A stretch of DNA of 38,392 bases from a bacterium (lineage in GTDB: Bacteria > SZUA-79 > Acidulodesulfobacterales > Acidulodesulfobacteraceae): contig JAJZBN010000017.1 of assembly GCA_021798875.1 (NCBI GenBank), forward strand, positions 1 to 38,392, read 5' to 3'. The translations under genes and the position numbers were made by a program. Below are positions 21,276 to 30,752 of this stretch, piece after piece. The first letter of the stretch is position 1, and every line of letters starts with the position of its first letter. The notes beneath the pieces were generated by a model. That model ran no database searches, was not told the DNA's origin, and saw only the letters and a list, made by a program, of their open reading frames with translations.

Positions 21276-22745
21276 ATGTCCGTATCTTCAACGTCTTCGA
21301 TAGGCAATAGTTTAACCCCTAGTTCTTATCCTAACCAGGGTCTTATAGTTATGGGAACCGGTCCTGAATCGGGAATTAATTATACGGCTATATTGAACGC
21401 TCTCGATAAAGCTCTTTCTGCGCCTATTACATTGATGAAGGCGCAAGAAACGCCGCTTAATAATCAGCTTTCTGCATGGAAGTCTATAGGTTCGGATATT
21501 ACGGCATTAAGTTCGTCCGCCTCGGCTCTCGGACAGCCGTCTTTGTTTCAATCATATACGGCAGCTTCAAGCGATGCTTCCGTCGCAACTGCTCAGGCTT
21601 CTTCTTCCGCAATTCCGGGAACGTATAACGTAACCGTTTCAAGTCTTGCCACTGCGGGAGTAATCGCTTCGCAGGGCGTAGCGTCTACTTCTACTGCCGT
21701 TGCAAGCTCAGGTTCGACGGGAACGTTTAATATAACCGTTAACGGAAACACTACTGATGTAGCTTTAAACTCTACCACAGGTTATACTTTAGCGGATTTG
21801 TCGCAGGCAATAAATAATTCCAACGCCGGCGTAACAGCTTCTATTATTAACAACGGCGCTGCCTCTGATCCTTATCAGCTTGTCCTTACAAGCAATAATA
21901 CCGGAACCAATTATGCGCCTTCCGTTACGGATAATCTTACAGGTGGCACGGCTCTTACTTTTACCACGACTCAATCAGCTGCAAATGCAACATTAAATTA
22001 TGAAGGCATCAGTATAACAAGCCAGTCAAATACGGTAAAAAATGTTATACCGGGCGTTACTTTAAGTCTTGCTTCTACCGGTTCTACCACTATAACTGTA
22101 GGTTTGGATACTAATACTATAGACAATGCGGTAAACAGTTTTATTTCGGCATACAACAAAGTAATAGGCGATGTATCCTCACAGAATACCGTAACTTCGA
22201 GCGGTTCGGGGAACACTAAATCGGAAACTTTAGGTCCTCTCGGAGGCAACATTTCTTTGAATAATCTGGTAAATAATCTTTATAGCTTTATAGGAAGCGA
22301 AGCCCCAGGTCTTTCCGGAAATGCCGGTCTTCCTTCTACTTACGGAATTACTCAGAGTTCGAGCGGATCGGGAAAACTTCAGCTTAACACTACGGAATTA
22401 AACAATATGTTAACATCCGATCCTCAACAGGTTCAGCAGTTTTTCAGCTCGTTGGTAAACGGTTCGCCCACTGCTGACGGTGCCTCTCAACCCGGCGGCA
22501 TGACTAATTTTTTGAATACATATACAAATCCTGCAAACGGAGTTATACAGTTCAGCGAACAGGATATAAACGATCAGATTACGGCGATGAATAACCAGAT
22601 TTCTTTACAGCAAGCATTGGTTCAGGACCAAATGGGTATGTACACGAAACAGTTTTCAAGCTTAGAGTCTTACATTGGACAGATGCAGACGACTAATTCT
22701 GCATTGACCAGCAGTATTAAGCAGATGATAGCTCAAGGCGCTTAA
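21276..22745 (+). CDS. fliD: Flagellar filament cap protein FliD
   Basis: A 489-residue hook-associated protein 2. The N-terminal FliD_N region is seen in INYTAILNALDKALSAPITLMKAQETPLNNQLSAW (about 35-70). A Ser/Thr-rich central part follows, then the C-terminal region with NSFISAYNKVIGDV (about 287-300), LNNLVNNLYSFI and the terminal coiled coil INDQITAMNNQISLQQALVQDQMGMYTKQFSSLE. It caps the filament tip and helps flagellin fold into place. GAGGTGA 8 nt before the ATG is the ribosome site; it lies between flaG and its partner chaperone operon. Confidence 0.93.
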   Translation: MSVSSTSSIGNSLTPSSYPNQGLIVMGTGPESGINYTAILNALDKALSAPITLMKAQETPLNNQLSAWKSIGSDITALSSSASALGQPSLFQSYTAASSDASVATAQASSSAIPGTYNVTVSSLATAGVIASQGVASTSTAVASSGSTGTFNITVNGNTTDVALNSTTGYTLADLSQAINNSNAGVTASIINNGAASDPYQLVLTSNNTGTNYAPSVTDNLTGGTALTFTTTQSAANATLNYEGISITSQSNTVKNVIPGVTLSLASTGSTTITVGLDTNTIDNAVNSFISAYNKVIGDVSSQNTVTSSGSGNTKSETLGPLGGNISLNNLVNNLYSFIGSEAPGLSGNAGLPSTYGITQSSSGSGKLQLNTTELNNMLTSDPQQVQQFFSSLVNGSPTADGASQPGGMTNFLNTYTNPANGVIQFSEQDINDQITAMNNQISLQQALVQDQMGMYTKQFSSLESYIGQMQTTNSALTSSIKQMIAQGA

Positions 22746-22791
22746 TTATAATTTAGTATATAAATAAATTTTAAGGAGGATAAATTTTATT

Positions 22792-23271
22792 ATGGATGCA
22801 ATTTCAAAATACGAAAACATAAACGTTAATACCGTCGATCAGGGAACGCTTATAATAATGGCTTACGAAGGCGCTATAAATTTTGTAAAAGAAGCAAAAG
22901 AAAGGCTTGCTCAGAATGATTATGCCGGCAAGTCTATTAATATATCCAATGCAGTTTCCATTATTAACGAGCTTAATGCCCGTCTCAATATGGAAAAAGG
23001 CGGCGAAACGGCAAAAAATTTAAATAAACTTTATACTTTTTTGTCTATTCACCTTACTACCGCGAACTTAAAAAAAGATGCCCACAAACTTGACGAGTCG
23101 CTCGTTATACTTCAAAATCTTTTAAACGGATGGAAGATTATAATAGAAAAAGACAGAATGCAGAATCAAAAATCTACGGTTTCCGGCGTTAATTCTGCGA
23201 TAAATGCCGAATCTGTTCAGTCAGGCATTTCAGGCAAACCTGTTTCGGGCGGCATTGCCGTATCCGCTTAA
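22792..23271 (+). CDS. fliS: Flagellin export chaperone FliS
   Basis: A 159-residue helical cytoplasmic chaperone that keeps flagellin unfolded before export. The N-terminal start ISKYENINVNTVDQGTLIIMAYEGAINFVKEAKERL matches the FliS pattern, and the helix NISNAVSIINELNARLNMEKGGETAKNLNKLYTFL follows. A 30-residue Ser/Gly-rich tail extends beyond the usual length (about 130). AAGGAGG lies 13 nt before the ATG. The gene ends 12 bp from the first glycosyltransferase, so the flagellar set and the glycan genes may be one transcript. Confidence 0.93.
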   Translation: MDAISKYENINVNTVDQGTLIIMAYEGAINFVKEAKERLAQNDYAGKSINISNAVSIINELNARLNMEKGGETAKNLNKLYTFLSIHLTTANLKKDAHKLDESLVILQNLLNGWKIIIEKDRMQNQKSTVSGVNSAINAESVQSGISGKPVSGGIAVSA

Positions 23272-23283
23272 TGAATATAATTA

Positions 23284-24906
23284 ATGAATATATTTGTATT
23301 TCAGACGAGACGAATAGGCGATTTTTTTCAGTCTGTTCCGCTTATAGAAACTTTAGCGCAATCATATTCCGAAAACGGTGTCGAACCTAAAAAAATCGAT
23401 ATTTTAATAGACGAAAGTATATTCGAAATCAGAAATATTTTTAACGCAAAAATAAATTTTGTTACATATCAAAACCTTTTAAACCCTCTCGGAATTTCCG
23501 TTAAGCGTTTAAACGAATTTGGCAGCTTTTTATCCGATTTTACTTCCGATTATAATCTTGCCGTAAACTTAAACTACGATTTTACGAATGCTCTTTTTTT
23601 AAGCTTCTTTAAAAATAAAAAGAAAGGTTTTATCGTTTTAGATAAATCTCAAAAAACAGCAGAATCTATTTCAAGAAGCGGCGCGGCAAACTATCTTTTT
23701 AATATCGTAAAAAACCGGAGTCTTAACAGGATAAACATTGCGGATTTATATTCTCTTATAGGGACCGAAAAACCCGCCGAAATAAAGACTTCGTATAGCA
23801 TTATAAACTTAAAAAAGAAAACCGAAAGCAAAAAAAAACTGTTAAGCGGCGAGTCCGTCAGAATTTGCATTTCCATAGGAGCAACCCATCCGAAAAGAAT
23901 CTGGCAGCCCGAAAATTACGCAAAGTTAATAAGCATCCTTTCTTTAAATTTAAACTGCGAAATAATAATCGTAGGAACGGCCGAAGAATCGTCCGCCGCA
24001 GAAGAAATAAAAAGCAAACTGTCTGACGGCCTAAATATTATTGATTTGACGGGAAAGACCAAACTTAACGAACTTATTTATCTTATAAAAGACTTCGATT
24101 TAATTATCGCATCCGATACCGGAACTTTGCACATAGCGCAGATTTTTAACATTCCGTCTGTTTCTATTTATATCGGCAACGCCAATTTTTATGAAACAGG
24201 TCCGCACGTAAATGATTCTTATGTAATCCATTCTGTTATGCAATGTTATCCGTGCATGCAGCATGAACCATGCCGATTTAATTACGCATGCAAAAACGAT
24301 ATAAACCCCGAAGACGTTTTTAACCTTGCCTTTATGCAGATTATTAAAAATAAACTGCATTATTCTTTTAAAGAACAGGGAATTAAATTTTCCGACCTTA
24401 AAAAAAGAGTTATCGCAAACGCAAAAAAAGGAAGTTTTTCCGTAGCAGTCTGCAAACATTTAGATTCGGTCCATTTTTATCCTTTATATAAAAGAAAAAT
24501 ATCAAAAAACGAACTTGCTTCTGAAATATTAAAATTCTGCTGGATTAGCGTGCTTTCAAAAAATAGCCTAAAAATAGATAAAAATAATGTTTTGAGATAT
24601 ACGAACAAATATTATAAAATAGACGAAAGCGTTCTTAGCTCTTTAATAAATGAAATTTATTTTATAAAAGACGTTTTTGAAAACGCCGGTAAATCGTTTA
24701 GCAAAGAAGATAAAAGAGATGAAAAAAACGTTTTATATTTCGAAAAATTTAAAGACGCCGTTAAATCTCTCGGTTTAAACTACGGTTATCTTAAACTTGC
24801 CTGCGATTATTTTATAGACGAATTAAATTCTTCCGGAATGCAGAAAAGTTTTGACGATATAATTTTGCTTTTAGATAACGCCGTTAAAATTTTAAAAATG
24901 TTTTAA
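23284..24906 (+). CDS. GT9-family (heptosyltransferase-like) glycosyltransferase
   Basis: A 540-residue cytoplasmic GT-B enzyme. The N-terminus MNIFVFQTRRIGDFFQSVPLIETL is the GT9 Rossmann start, and residues about 195-300 give the donor-binding half: ISIGATHPKRIWQPENYAKLI, then LTGKTKLNELIYLIKDFDLIIASDTGTLHIAQIFNIPSVSIY. A Cys-rich loop, CYPCMQHEPCRFNYAC, follows. The last 180 residues are an extra helical region absent from classical WaaC/WaaF. GT9 enzymes use ADP-heptose or related donors. Placement directly behind fliS suggests the flagellin as acceptor. No Shine-Dalgarno is seen, so coupling to fliS is likely. A second GT9 with the same layout follows at 26764. Confidence 0.87.
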   Translation: MNIFVFQTRRIGDFFQSVPLIETLAQSYSENGVEPKKIDILIDESIFEIRNIFNAKINFVTYQNLLNPLGISVKRLNEFGSFLSDFTSDYNLAVNLNYDFTNALFLSFFKNKKKGFIVLDKSQKTAESISRSGAANYLFNIVKNRSLNRINIADLYSLIGTEKPAEIKTSYSIINLKKKTESKKKLLSGESVRICISIGATHPKRIWQPENYAKLISILSLNLNCEIIIVGTAEESSAAEEIKSKLSDGLNIIDLTGKTKLNELIYLIKDFDLIIASDTGTLHIAQIFNIPSVSIYIGNANFYETGPHVNDSYVIHSVMQCYPCMQHEPCRFNYACKNDINPEDVFNLAFMQIIKNKLHYSFKEQGIKFSDLKKRVIANAKKGSFSVAVCKHLDSVHFYPLYKRKISKNELASEILKFCWISVLSKNSLKIDKNNVLRYTNKYYKIDESVLSSLINEIYFIKDVFENAGKSFSKEDKRDEKNVLYFEKFKDAVKSLGLNYGYLKLACDYFIDELNSSGMQKSFDDIILLLDNAVKILKMF

Positions 24907-24924
24907 AAAAAATTAATAAAATAT

Positions 24925-26757
24925 ATGAATAATTCAAATATGAGCCGTAACGATTTAAATTTCGAGTTAGTTCAAACCAAAGCCGTCTCCGCCCCATCTT
25001 TTAAGATTAACGGAATAACCGTCCATTCCGTTTACGACCCTGTTTCGGAAGCGCAGAAATGGGCGGCTCAGGTTACGGACAGGATTAATTCGGAAGGAAT
25101 ACCCGATAAAATTTTAATTTTCGGGTTTGGGGCGGGTTATCACGTAAAAGCTTTAACCGATTTATTAAAAAAAGACGAAAAAAAAATAAAAATAGAAGTC
25201 ATCGAGCCGACGAAAGAATCTTTTGAATTTATAAAAAATAATTTCGACGTTGCCGAATTGCAGTCTAATTCTAATATAAATACTATTATTACGGTCTTGA
25301 ACAGCGTAAGCGAAAACCAATATTTAGACGTTTCCGCAGTTTCCCAAAAATTTGAACTGGATAAAGGCGTAATATTATTTTGCGAACTGCCGTCGTATAA
25401 AAAAATATTTCCCGAAGAATATACCCTGATACATAAACTTCACGGAATTAACCAGTTCTTTACGCCGTCTTCTTTTAAGGTTTTGGTTGTCCAGCCTATG
25501 TACGGCGGTTCTTCTACAATCGGAAATTATTTGTATTCGGCTCTTTTAAATCTTGGTTACGACGCAAAAATACTCGACTTTTCAAAATTTTACGACGCAT
25601 ATAAATATATGGGTGAATTTACCCCTAACGAAGACCACGTAAATTCTTTAAAGCAAAGTCTTGTAAACCTTATGTCCGAAGCTCTTCTTTCTTCGGTTTT
25701 TAACGAACCGCCGGATTTAGTTATTTTTATGGCTCAGTCTCCTGCTACTGAAAGAACCATGATTAAACTAAGAAGCATGGGTATTAAAACTGCATACTGG
25801 TTCGTTGAAGATTTCAGGACGTTTACATACTGGAATACCATAGTAAAAAATGTGGATTATTTTTTTACTATACAGAAAGACGATTTTTTTGCGGAGCTTA
25901 AAAATATTGGGGCGGATAACTATCATTATCTTCCTTTGGCCTGCCTTCCAAATTTTCATAAAAAAATTACCGAAATTAACGAAGAAGACAGGATAAAATA
26001 CGGCTCCGACGTAAGTTTTGCAGGTGCGGGTTATTACAACAGAATAAACGTTTTCGCACAGCTTGTCGATTTTAATTTTAAAATATGGGGAAGCGACTGG
26101 TACGTCGGACTGCCTTTAAGTTTGTTGATACAGGACGGAGGCAAAAGATTTACGGAAGAGGAAGCGGTTAAGATATATAACTATTCCAAAATAAATATCA
26201 ACCTTCATTCTTCTAAGTGGCACTGGGACATAAATCCAAACGGAGATTTTTTAAATCCCAGGGTTTACGAAATTTTGGCCTGCGGAGGTTTTCAGCTTGT
26301 GGACAGGCGCAGGTACATGGACGGAATTTTTGAGGACGGAAAAGATTTGGTAGTTTTTGATACGGTGGACGATTTAAGAAAAAAAATAAAGTACTATCTT
26401 GCAAACGAAGAGGAAAGGCTCGCCATTGCCGCACACGGCAGGGAAACCGTCGTTAAAAATCATACTTACGAACGCCGCGTCCGCGAGATGATGAATATAA
26501 TACTTCTTGGTTCATACGAACAGATAAAATCTAAACTTGAAACCAGAAAGCAAAATATCTTGGAGCTTTTGAAAGAAACCGAAGGAAACAAAGAACTTCA
26601 CGACTTAATTATGCAGTTTTCCGACAAGAAATCGCTTTCTATAAGAGATATGGCGGAGCGCATAAAAAGCGGAAAGGGCAGGTTGTCTAAATCTGAAGCA
26701 ATGATTTTAATGCTATGGGCGATAAAAACAAAATTAGTCAAACTCGAAGGGCTGTAA
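24925..26757 (+). CDS. CgeB-like GT-B glycosyltransferase with N-terminal extension
   Basis: A 610-residue protein. The first 180 residues include an open Rossmann-like segment, IPDKILIFGFGAGYHVKALTD, and IEVIEPTKESFEFI, resembling the N-terminal part of flagellin-modification (Maf-type) or methyltransferase-like folds. From about residue 190 (KVLVVQPMYGGSSTIGNYLYSAL) the protein is a CgeB/GT1_2-type transferase, with KTAYWFVEDFRTF, YHYLPLACLPNFH, and the donor region LNPRVYEILACGGFQLVDRR followed by HGRETVVKNHTYERRV. CgeB-type enzymes are common in spore-coat and flagellar glycan loci. It sits 18 bp after the first GT9 and 6 bp before the second, so the three form a unit. The sugar is unknown. 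Confidence 0.85.
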   Translation: MNNSNMSRNDLNFELVQTKAVSAPSFKINGITVHSVYDPVSEAQKWAAQVTDRINSEGIPDKILIFGFGAGYHVKALTDLLKKDEKKIKIEVIEPTKESFEFIKNNFDVAELQSNSNINTIITVLNSVSENQYLDVSAVSQKFELDKGVILFCELPSYKKIFPEEYTLIHKLHGINQFFTPSSFKVLVVQPMYGGSSTIGNYLYSALLNLGYDAKILDFSKFYDAYKYMGEFTPNEDHVNSLKQSLVNLMSEALLSSVFNEPPDLVIFMAQSPATERTMIKLRSMGIKTAYWFVEDFRTFTYWNTIVKNVDYFFTIQKDDFFAELKNIGADNYHYLPLACLPNFHKKITEINEEDRIKYGSDVSFAGAGYYNRINVFAQLVDFNFKIWGSDWYVGLPLSLLIQDGGKRFTEEEAVKIYNYSKININLHSSKWHWDINPNGDFLNPRVYEILACGGFQLVDRRRYMDGIFEDGKDLVVFDTVDDLRKKIKYYLANEEERLAIAAHGRETVVKNHTYERRVREMMNIILLGSYEQIKSKLETRKQNILELLKETEGNKELHDLIMQFSDKKSLSIRDMAERIKSGKGRLSKSEAMILMLWAIKTKLVKLEGL

Positions 26758-26763
26758 TAGGCT

Positions 26764-28488
26764 ATGAAAAATATAATCATACTGAATCTCACCCGCATGG
26801 GCGATCTCATCCAGTCCACCGCTCTTTTTAAAAAAATTAAATTAACCTATCCGGAAAGCCATGTTAAACTTATAATTTCTAAAGAATTTGCGGAGATTGC
26901 GCCGTTCCTTCCGTATATAGATGAGATTAAACCTATAGACGTTACCGGACTGTCCGAACTCCTGAAAGCAAATAATTTTGAATTTACGATAGATGTCGTT
27001 AAATCGTTAAACGATATATTCGACGATATCTTAAACGTAAACTACGACCTTGCGGTCAACCTTTCCCACGATGAATTCAGCGTTTATTTCCTTTATATTT
27101 TAAATTCGTTAAAAAATATAGGAATATCGGTAAACCGCGAAGGAATTATAATATCCAACGACGAAATGATAGCTTATATATTTTCCGCGGTTAAAAACAG
27201 AAAAGTAAGCGTTTTAAACCTTGTGGATCTCTACGAAAGAACAATAGACGCAAATAAAACTCGGCAGCATAAACTGCACGTAAATAAAATTTATTTAGAT
27301 ACAAAAAAAAATAGTGAAGAACATGATGGAAATAGCGGAAATAAGGAGTTTGAAGTTTTAAAAAAATACGGTATAGAAGAAAGCGATAATATCGTTTCTT
27401 TTGCCATAGGAGCATCGACCGAGCTAAAAAAATGGCGTTACGACTATTTTGCGGAACTTGCCAAGATGTTTTTAAACGGCGACACCAAAACTAAAGTAGT
27501 TTTACTAGGGGCAAACTACGACGTTAAAGCAGGCGGTTTTATAGAGAGCATCGTTAATAACGAAAGGCTGATTAACCTTACCGGTAAAACTTCCGTTTCC
27601 GACCTTGTTTATATAACGCGCCGCTCAAATCTTCTTATAACCCACGATACCGGAACGATGCATATAGGGGTTGCCGTCGGAACTAAATTAATCGTTATTT
27701 ACACCGGAAACGTAGGCTTTTTGGAAACGGGACCTTATGTCGAAAACCGGCTGCTCGTAGTGCCGGATATAGGATGTTTTCCGTGCGATTTTAATTTAAA
27801 ATGCTTAAATCCGGTTTGTCAGGGATTAATTAAACCTGAATATATTTACGATATGTCTTTAATGCTATTAAAAACTGAAACAGGCTATGCGGAAAAACTT
27901 TTTAAATACAAAAATACCGGCATTATTCCTTACTTATCCCGTTTTGATTCTAAAAAATTCATCGATTATCTGCCCGCCGTAAAAATTAAATTAAATTTTA
28001 AAGATTTGAAGCTTAAAATGCTTAAGTTAGCCCTTGAACATTATTACGAAGGAGATTTTTGGAAAATAGACGAAAACGAAATTCAACTTTTTCTTGACTG
28101 TTTCGAGGGCATAGAATATAATCTTAGTTTAGATATCGAAGAAGAATTAAAGTCCGTTGAAACCCTTATCGCTTTATGTAAAAGAGGTATATCGGAGACT
28201 AAAAAAATGGTCAATCTTGCTCTTACGTATCCTTTCAATTCTAAAAAAATAGACGAACATACCGGCAATATAAAATCTATCGATTTTGAATTAAAATATA
28301 TCTCTTCGGTTTACGACGACTTGTCTTTATATAACCAGATTCACGTTATAAACCAGAACAGTTCCGTCAGTTACGATTTATTCGGTCTCGCCCTTGATTC
28401 GCTTAAAAATTATTCGAGGTATAAGCTTCAGTTAAATATATTTAAAAAGGTTTCTTTAATATTTTTAGATAAAATTAAAAATTTATAA
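26764..28488 (+). CDS. Second GT9-family glycosyltransferase
   Basis: A 574-residue paralog of the protein at 23284. It has the start MKNIIILNLTRMGDLIQSTALFKKI, the donor region FAIGASTELKKWRYDYFAELAKMF, LTGKTSVSDLVYITRRSNLLITHDTGTMHIGVAVGTKLIVIY, and again a Cys-containing loop, CFPCDFNLKCLNPVC. The C-terminal 190 residues are helical and unassigned, as in the paralog, which suggests both belong to one subfamily of long GT9 enzymes. The ATG lies 6 bp after the CgeB-like gene. Confidence 0.86.
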   Translation: MKNIIILNLTRMGDLIQSTALFKKIKLTYPESHVKLIISKEFAEIAPFLPYIDEIKPIDVTGLSELLKANNFEFTIDVVKSLNDIFDDILNVNYDLAVNLSHDEFSVYFLYILNSLKNIGISVNREGIIISNDEMIAYIFSAVKNRKVSVLNLVDLYERTIDANKTRQHKLHVNKIYLDTKKNSEEHDGNSGNKEFEVLKKYGIEESDNIVSFAIGASTELKKWRYDYFAELAKMFLNGDTKTKVVLLGANYDVKAGGFIESIVNNERLINLTGKTSVSDLVYITRRSNLLITHDTGTMHIGVAVGTKLIVIYTGNVGFLETGPYVENRLLVVPDIGCFPCDFNLKCLNPVCQGLIKPEYIYDMSLMLLKTETGYAEKLFKYKNTGIIPYLSRFDSKKFIDYLPAVKIKLNFKDLKLKMLKLALEHYYEGDFWKIDENEIQLFLDCFEGIEYNLSLDIEEELKSVETLIALCKRGISETKKMVNLALTYPFNSKKIDEHTGNIKSIDFELKYISSVYDDLSLYNQIHVINQNSSVSYDLFGLALDSLKNYSRYKLQLNIFKKVSLIFLDKIKNL

Positions 28489-28526
28489 ACATCATTTAAC
28501 CATATTAAGATAACGGAGGAATCAGC

Positions 28527-29168
28527 ATGAAACTATATATCGACGGGAATTTAACCGATACCGTTCTAAGCGCCGGCAGTATGTACGACATTTTATACGG
28601 CGGCAGCATAAAAAGTTTTATTCCTGAAGGCAAAGTAATAAAAAACATAGCCATAAACGAGACACAATACGACGATTTAATGCTGGACGCCGATAAATCA
28701 AAAGCATTTAAACTTGGAGATACCGACGAAATTAAAATAACAACTATGAATCAGCTTGAGCTTTTAAACGGTTCGTTAAACGCCGCAATAACGTTTTTAA
28801 ACGAATTTAAAGCCGGAATAGTAAAAACTACGGATGAAATAAGATGGGGAAACAGCGCCGGAGGGTTTAAAGATTTTTCGGCATATTTAAGCGGACTTAC
28901 TATGTTTATTCAGATTATGGAAAAAATATCCCAGTTTTTGAAAATTGATTACAACAACATGGTTTACGACGGCAAAAGCGTGCAGTCTTATTTTAACGAC
29001 CTCGAAAAAATTCTTTCTTCCGTTTTATCGACGCAGGTAGAACAGGATTACGTTCTTCTTGCCGATATAGTCGAGTTCGAACTTAAGCCGAATATAGATA
29101 TTTGGGGAAATATTTTGAAAGATATGAAAACTAAAATAAACGACGCTTCCAATTCAGAAGGTAAATGA
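28527..29168 (+). CDS. Protein of unknown function in the flagellar-glycan unit
   Basis: A 213-residue soluble protein I do not recognise. Residues 1-75 look like a small beta-rich domain (MKLYIDGNLTDTVLSAGS ... VIKNIAINETQYDDLM ... FKLGDTDEIKITTM), reminiscent of beta-grasp folds. Residues 76-213 are helical, with several acidic-hydrophobic helices. There is no signal peptide and there are no cysteines. AACGGAGG precedes the ATG by about 6-8 nt, so it is well translated. Its last four bases overlap the sulfotransferase start (ATGA), so it is co-translated with that enzyme and may be a partner or a flagellin-binding adaptor for the glycan enzymes; that role is a guess. Confidence 0.7.
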   Translation: MKLYIDGNLTDTVLSAGSMYDILYGGSIKSFIPEGKVIKNIAINETQYDDLMLDADKSKAFKLGDTDEIKITTMNQLELLNGSLNAAITFLNEFKAGIVKTTDEIRWGNSAGGFKDFSAYLSGLTMFIQIMEKISQFLKIDYNNMVYDGKSVQSYFNDLEKILSSVLSTQVEQDYVLLADIVEFELKPNIDIWGNILKDMKTKINDASNSEGK

Positions 29169-30085
29169 CATTAAAAAAGAAAAGGATTGTTGCCGTTATA
29201 GGGGTTCAGCGGAGCGGTACGAGCGCAATTACAAGGGGGCTTCAAGTTTTAGGAGTCGATCTTGGAAGTTTTTATGGACCAAACGTCGTAGCTCCTGATA
29301 ATGAGAAAGGATATTTTGAGGATTTTGAAATAAGCCATTTAGACGTAAGCATGTTGAACTCTATCGGATATACGTGGGATAATCCGGTTTTACCGATATT
29401 CGACGACAATACTAATATGGTTTTATCGGCTTTTTATCATATTGCCGCTAATATCATTCAAAGGAGGCTCGAATCGACCGATTTGTTCGGCTTTAAAGAC
29501 CCTTTAATCGCTCGGCTTTTGCCTATATGGAACGATGTATTTAAAGGCGAAGGGGCTGAAGTATCCTATATAATAGCATGCCGCAATCCTTTAAGCACTG
29601 CAAAATCGATGCAAAAAAGAGACGGCTTCGACATAGTCAAAGGGTGCTATATATGGCTCGGCTACATTATAGCTTCCTTAATTTATTCGGCAGGCTATAA
29701 CCGCATAGTCGTCGATTACGACGAGTTGATGAAAGACCCTGAAAAACAGCTTAAAAGGACGTCAGAACGTTTAAATTTAAAATTTGACGCCGGGAGTCGG
29801 GAATTTACTGAGTATAAAGAATCATTTTTGAGCGAATCCCTAAGGCATACAAGTTTCGGGATAGACGAACTTGCCGCAAATGCCGACATTCCGCCTAAAA
29901 TTGCCGAGCTTTATATTTTGCTTAAGCACATTGCGATGGATGAAATTTCGATAGACAGCGTTGAAGCGTCGGCCAAAATTAATAAAATTTATTCTTGGAT
30001 GACCGAACTACGTTCGACGCTTTTATATATGCAGGCACAATTCGACGCATTGCTTTATTTAAAAAAAGATATTAATAATAAATAA
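29165..30085 (+). CDS. PAPS-dependent sulfotransferase family protein
   Basis: A 306-residue protein with the sulfotransferase P-loop-like 5'-phosphosulfate motif GVQRSGTSAITRGLQ (about 13-27), and a 3'-phosphate motif CRNPLSTAKSMQKRDG (about 139-154) with the Arg and Ser expected to hold PAPS. The family moves sulfate from PAPS to hydroxyl groups of glycans or small molecules. Next to it lies cysC, which makes PAPS, and it overlaps the preceding gene by 4 bp. It is in the flagellar-glycan unit, so a sulfated surface or flagellar sugar is the natural inference. The acceptor cannot be told from sequence. Confidence 0.85.
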   Translation: MTLKKKRIVAVIGVQRSGTSAITRGLQVLGVDLGSFYGPNVVAPDNEKGYFEDFEISHLDVSMLNSIGYTWDNPVLPIFDDNTNMVLSAFYHIAANIIQRRLESTDLFGFKDPLIARLLPIWNDVFKGEGAEVSYIIACRNPLSTAKSMQKRDGFDIVKGCYIWLGYIIASLIYSAGYNRIVVDYDELMKDPEKQLKRTSERLNLKFDAGSREFTEYKESFLSESLRHTSFGIDELAANADIPPKIAELYILLKHIAMDEISIDSVEASAKINKIYSWMTELRSTLLYMQAQFDALLYLKKDINNK

Positions 30086-30132
30086 AGATACTAGGATTGC
30101 CGAATTAATTAAATATTTATCGACCTGAAAAC

Positions 30133-30738
30133 ATGAATGCAAGAGATAATTCAAACCTATGTATCGTTTGGCACGAACATAAAGTAAAAAGGAGCGACAG
30201 GGAAAAACTTAAAAACCAGAGAGGCTGCGTTTTGTGGCTTACTGGACTTAGCGGCTGCGGTAAAAGCACAATAGCCAATATGCTTGAGGAGCGGTTAAAT
30301 GAAAAAAGACGCCATACTTATCTTTTAGACGGCGACAATATAAGGCACGGGCTTAGTAGCGGGCTGGGATTTTCCGAAGAAGACAGGTTAGAAAATATAA
30401 AAAGGGTTGCCGAAGTTGCCAAACTTTTCGTAGATGCGGGAATTATCGTTATAGCATCTTTTATTTCGCCTTTAAGGAAGCACAGGCAGACGGCAAAGGA
30501 AATAATAGGCTCCGGCGATTTCGTCGAAATATTTATAGACACTCCTTTTCACGAATGCGTTAAAAGGGATGCCAAGGGCTGGTATAAAAGGGCGTTAAAC
30601 GGTGAAATAGAAAACTATACGGGCGTCGATTCTCCCTACGAAAAGCCGGAAAAGCCGGACGTGCATATAAAGGCCGTCGAATCGGAGGCTGAAGAAGCGG
30701 TTAAAGTAATTATAAAATTCCTTGAAAATAATTTATAA
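30133..30738 (+). CDS. cysC: Adenylylsulfate (APS) kinase
   Basis: A 201-residue kinase that converts APS and ATP to PAPS. Walker A is GLSGCGKST (about 38-46; many CysC have GLSGSGKS), followed by DGDNIRHGLSSGLGFSEEDRLENIKR, FISPLRKHRQTAKE and the C-terminal PYEKPEKPDVHI, all family marks. It is a stand-alone enzyme with no fused sulfurylase. Its position after the sulfotransferase indicates a dedicated PAPS supply rather than assimilatory sulfur reduction, since no cysDN, sat or cysH is near. No clear ribosome site precedes the ATG. Confidence 0.94.
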   Translation: MNARDNSNLCIVWHEHKVKRSDREKLKNQRGCVLWLTGLSGCGKSTIANMLEERLNEKRRHTYLLDGDNIRHGLSSGLGFSEEDRLENIKRVAEVAKLFVDAGIIVIASFISPLRKHRQTAKEIIGSGDFVEIFIDTPFHECVKRDAKGWYKRALNGEIENYTGVDSPYEKPEKPDVHIKAVESEAEEAVKVIIKFLENNL

Positions 30739-30752
30739 AATTGATTTTTAAA

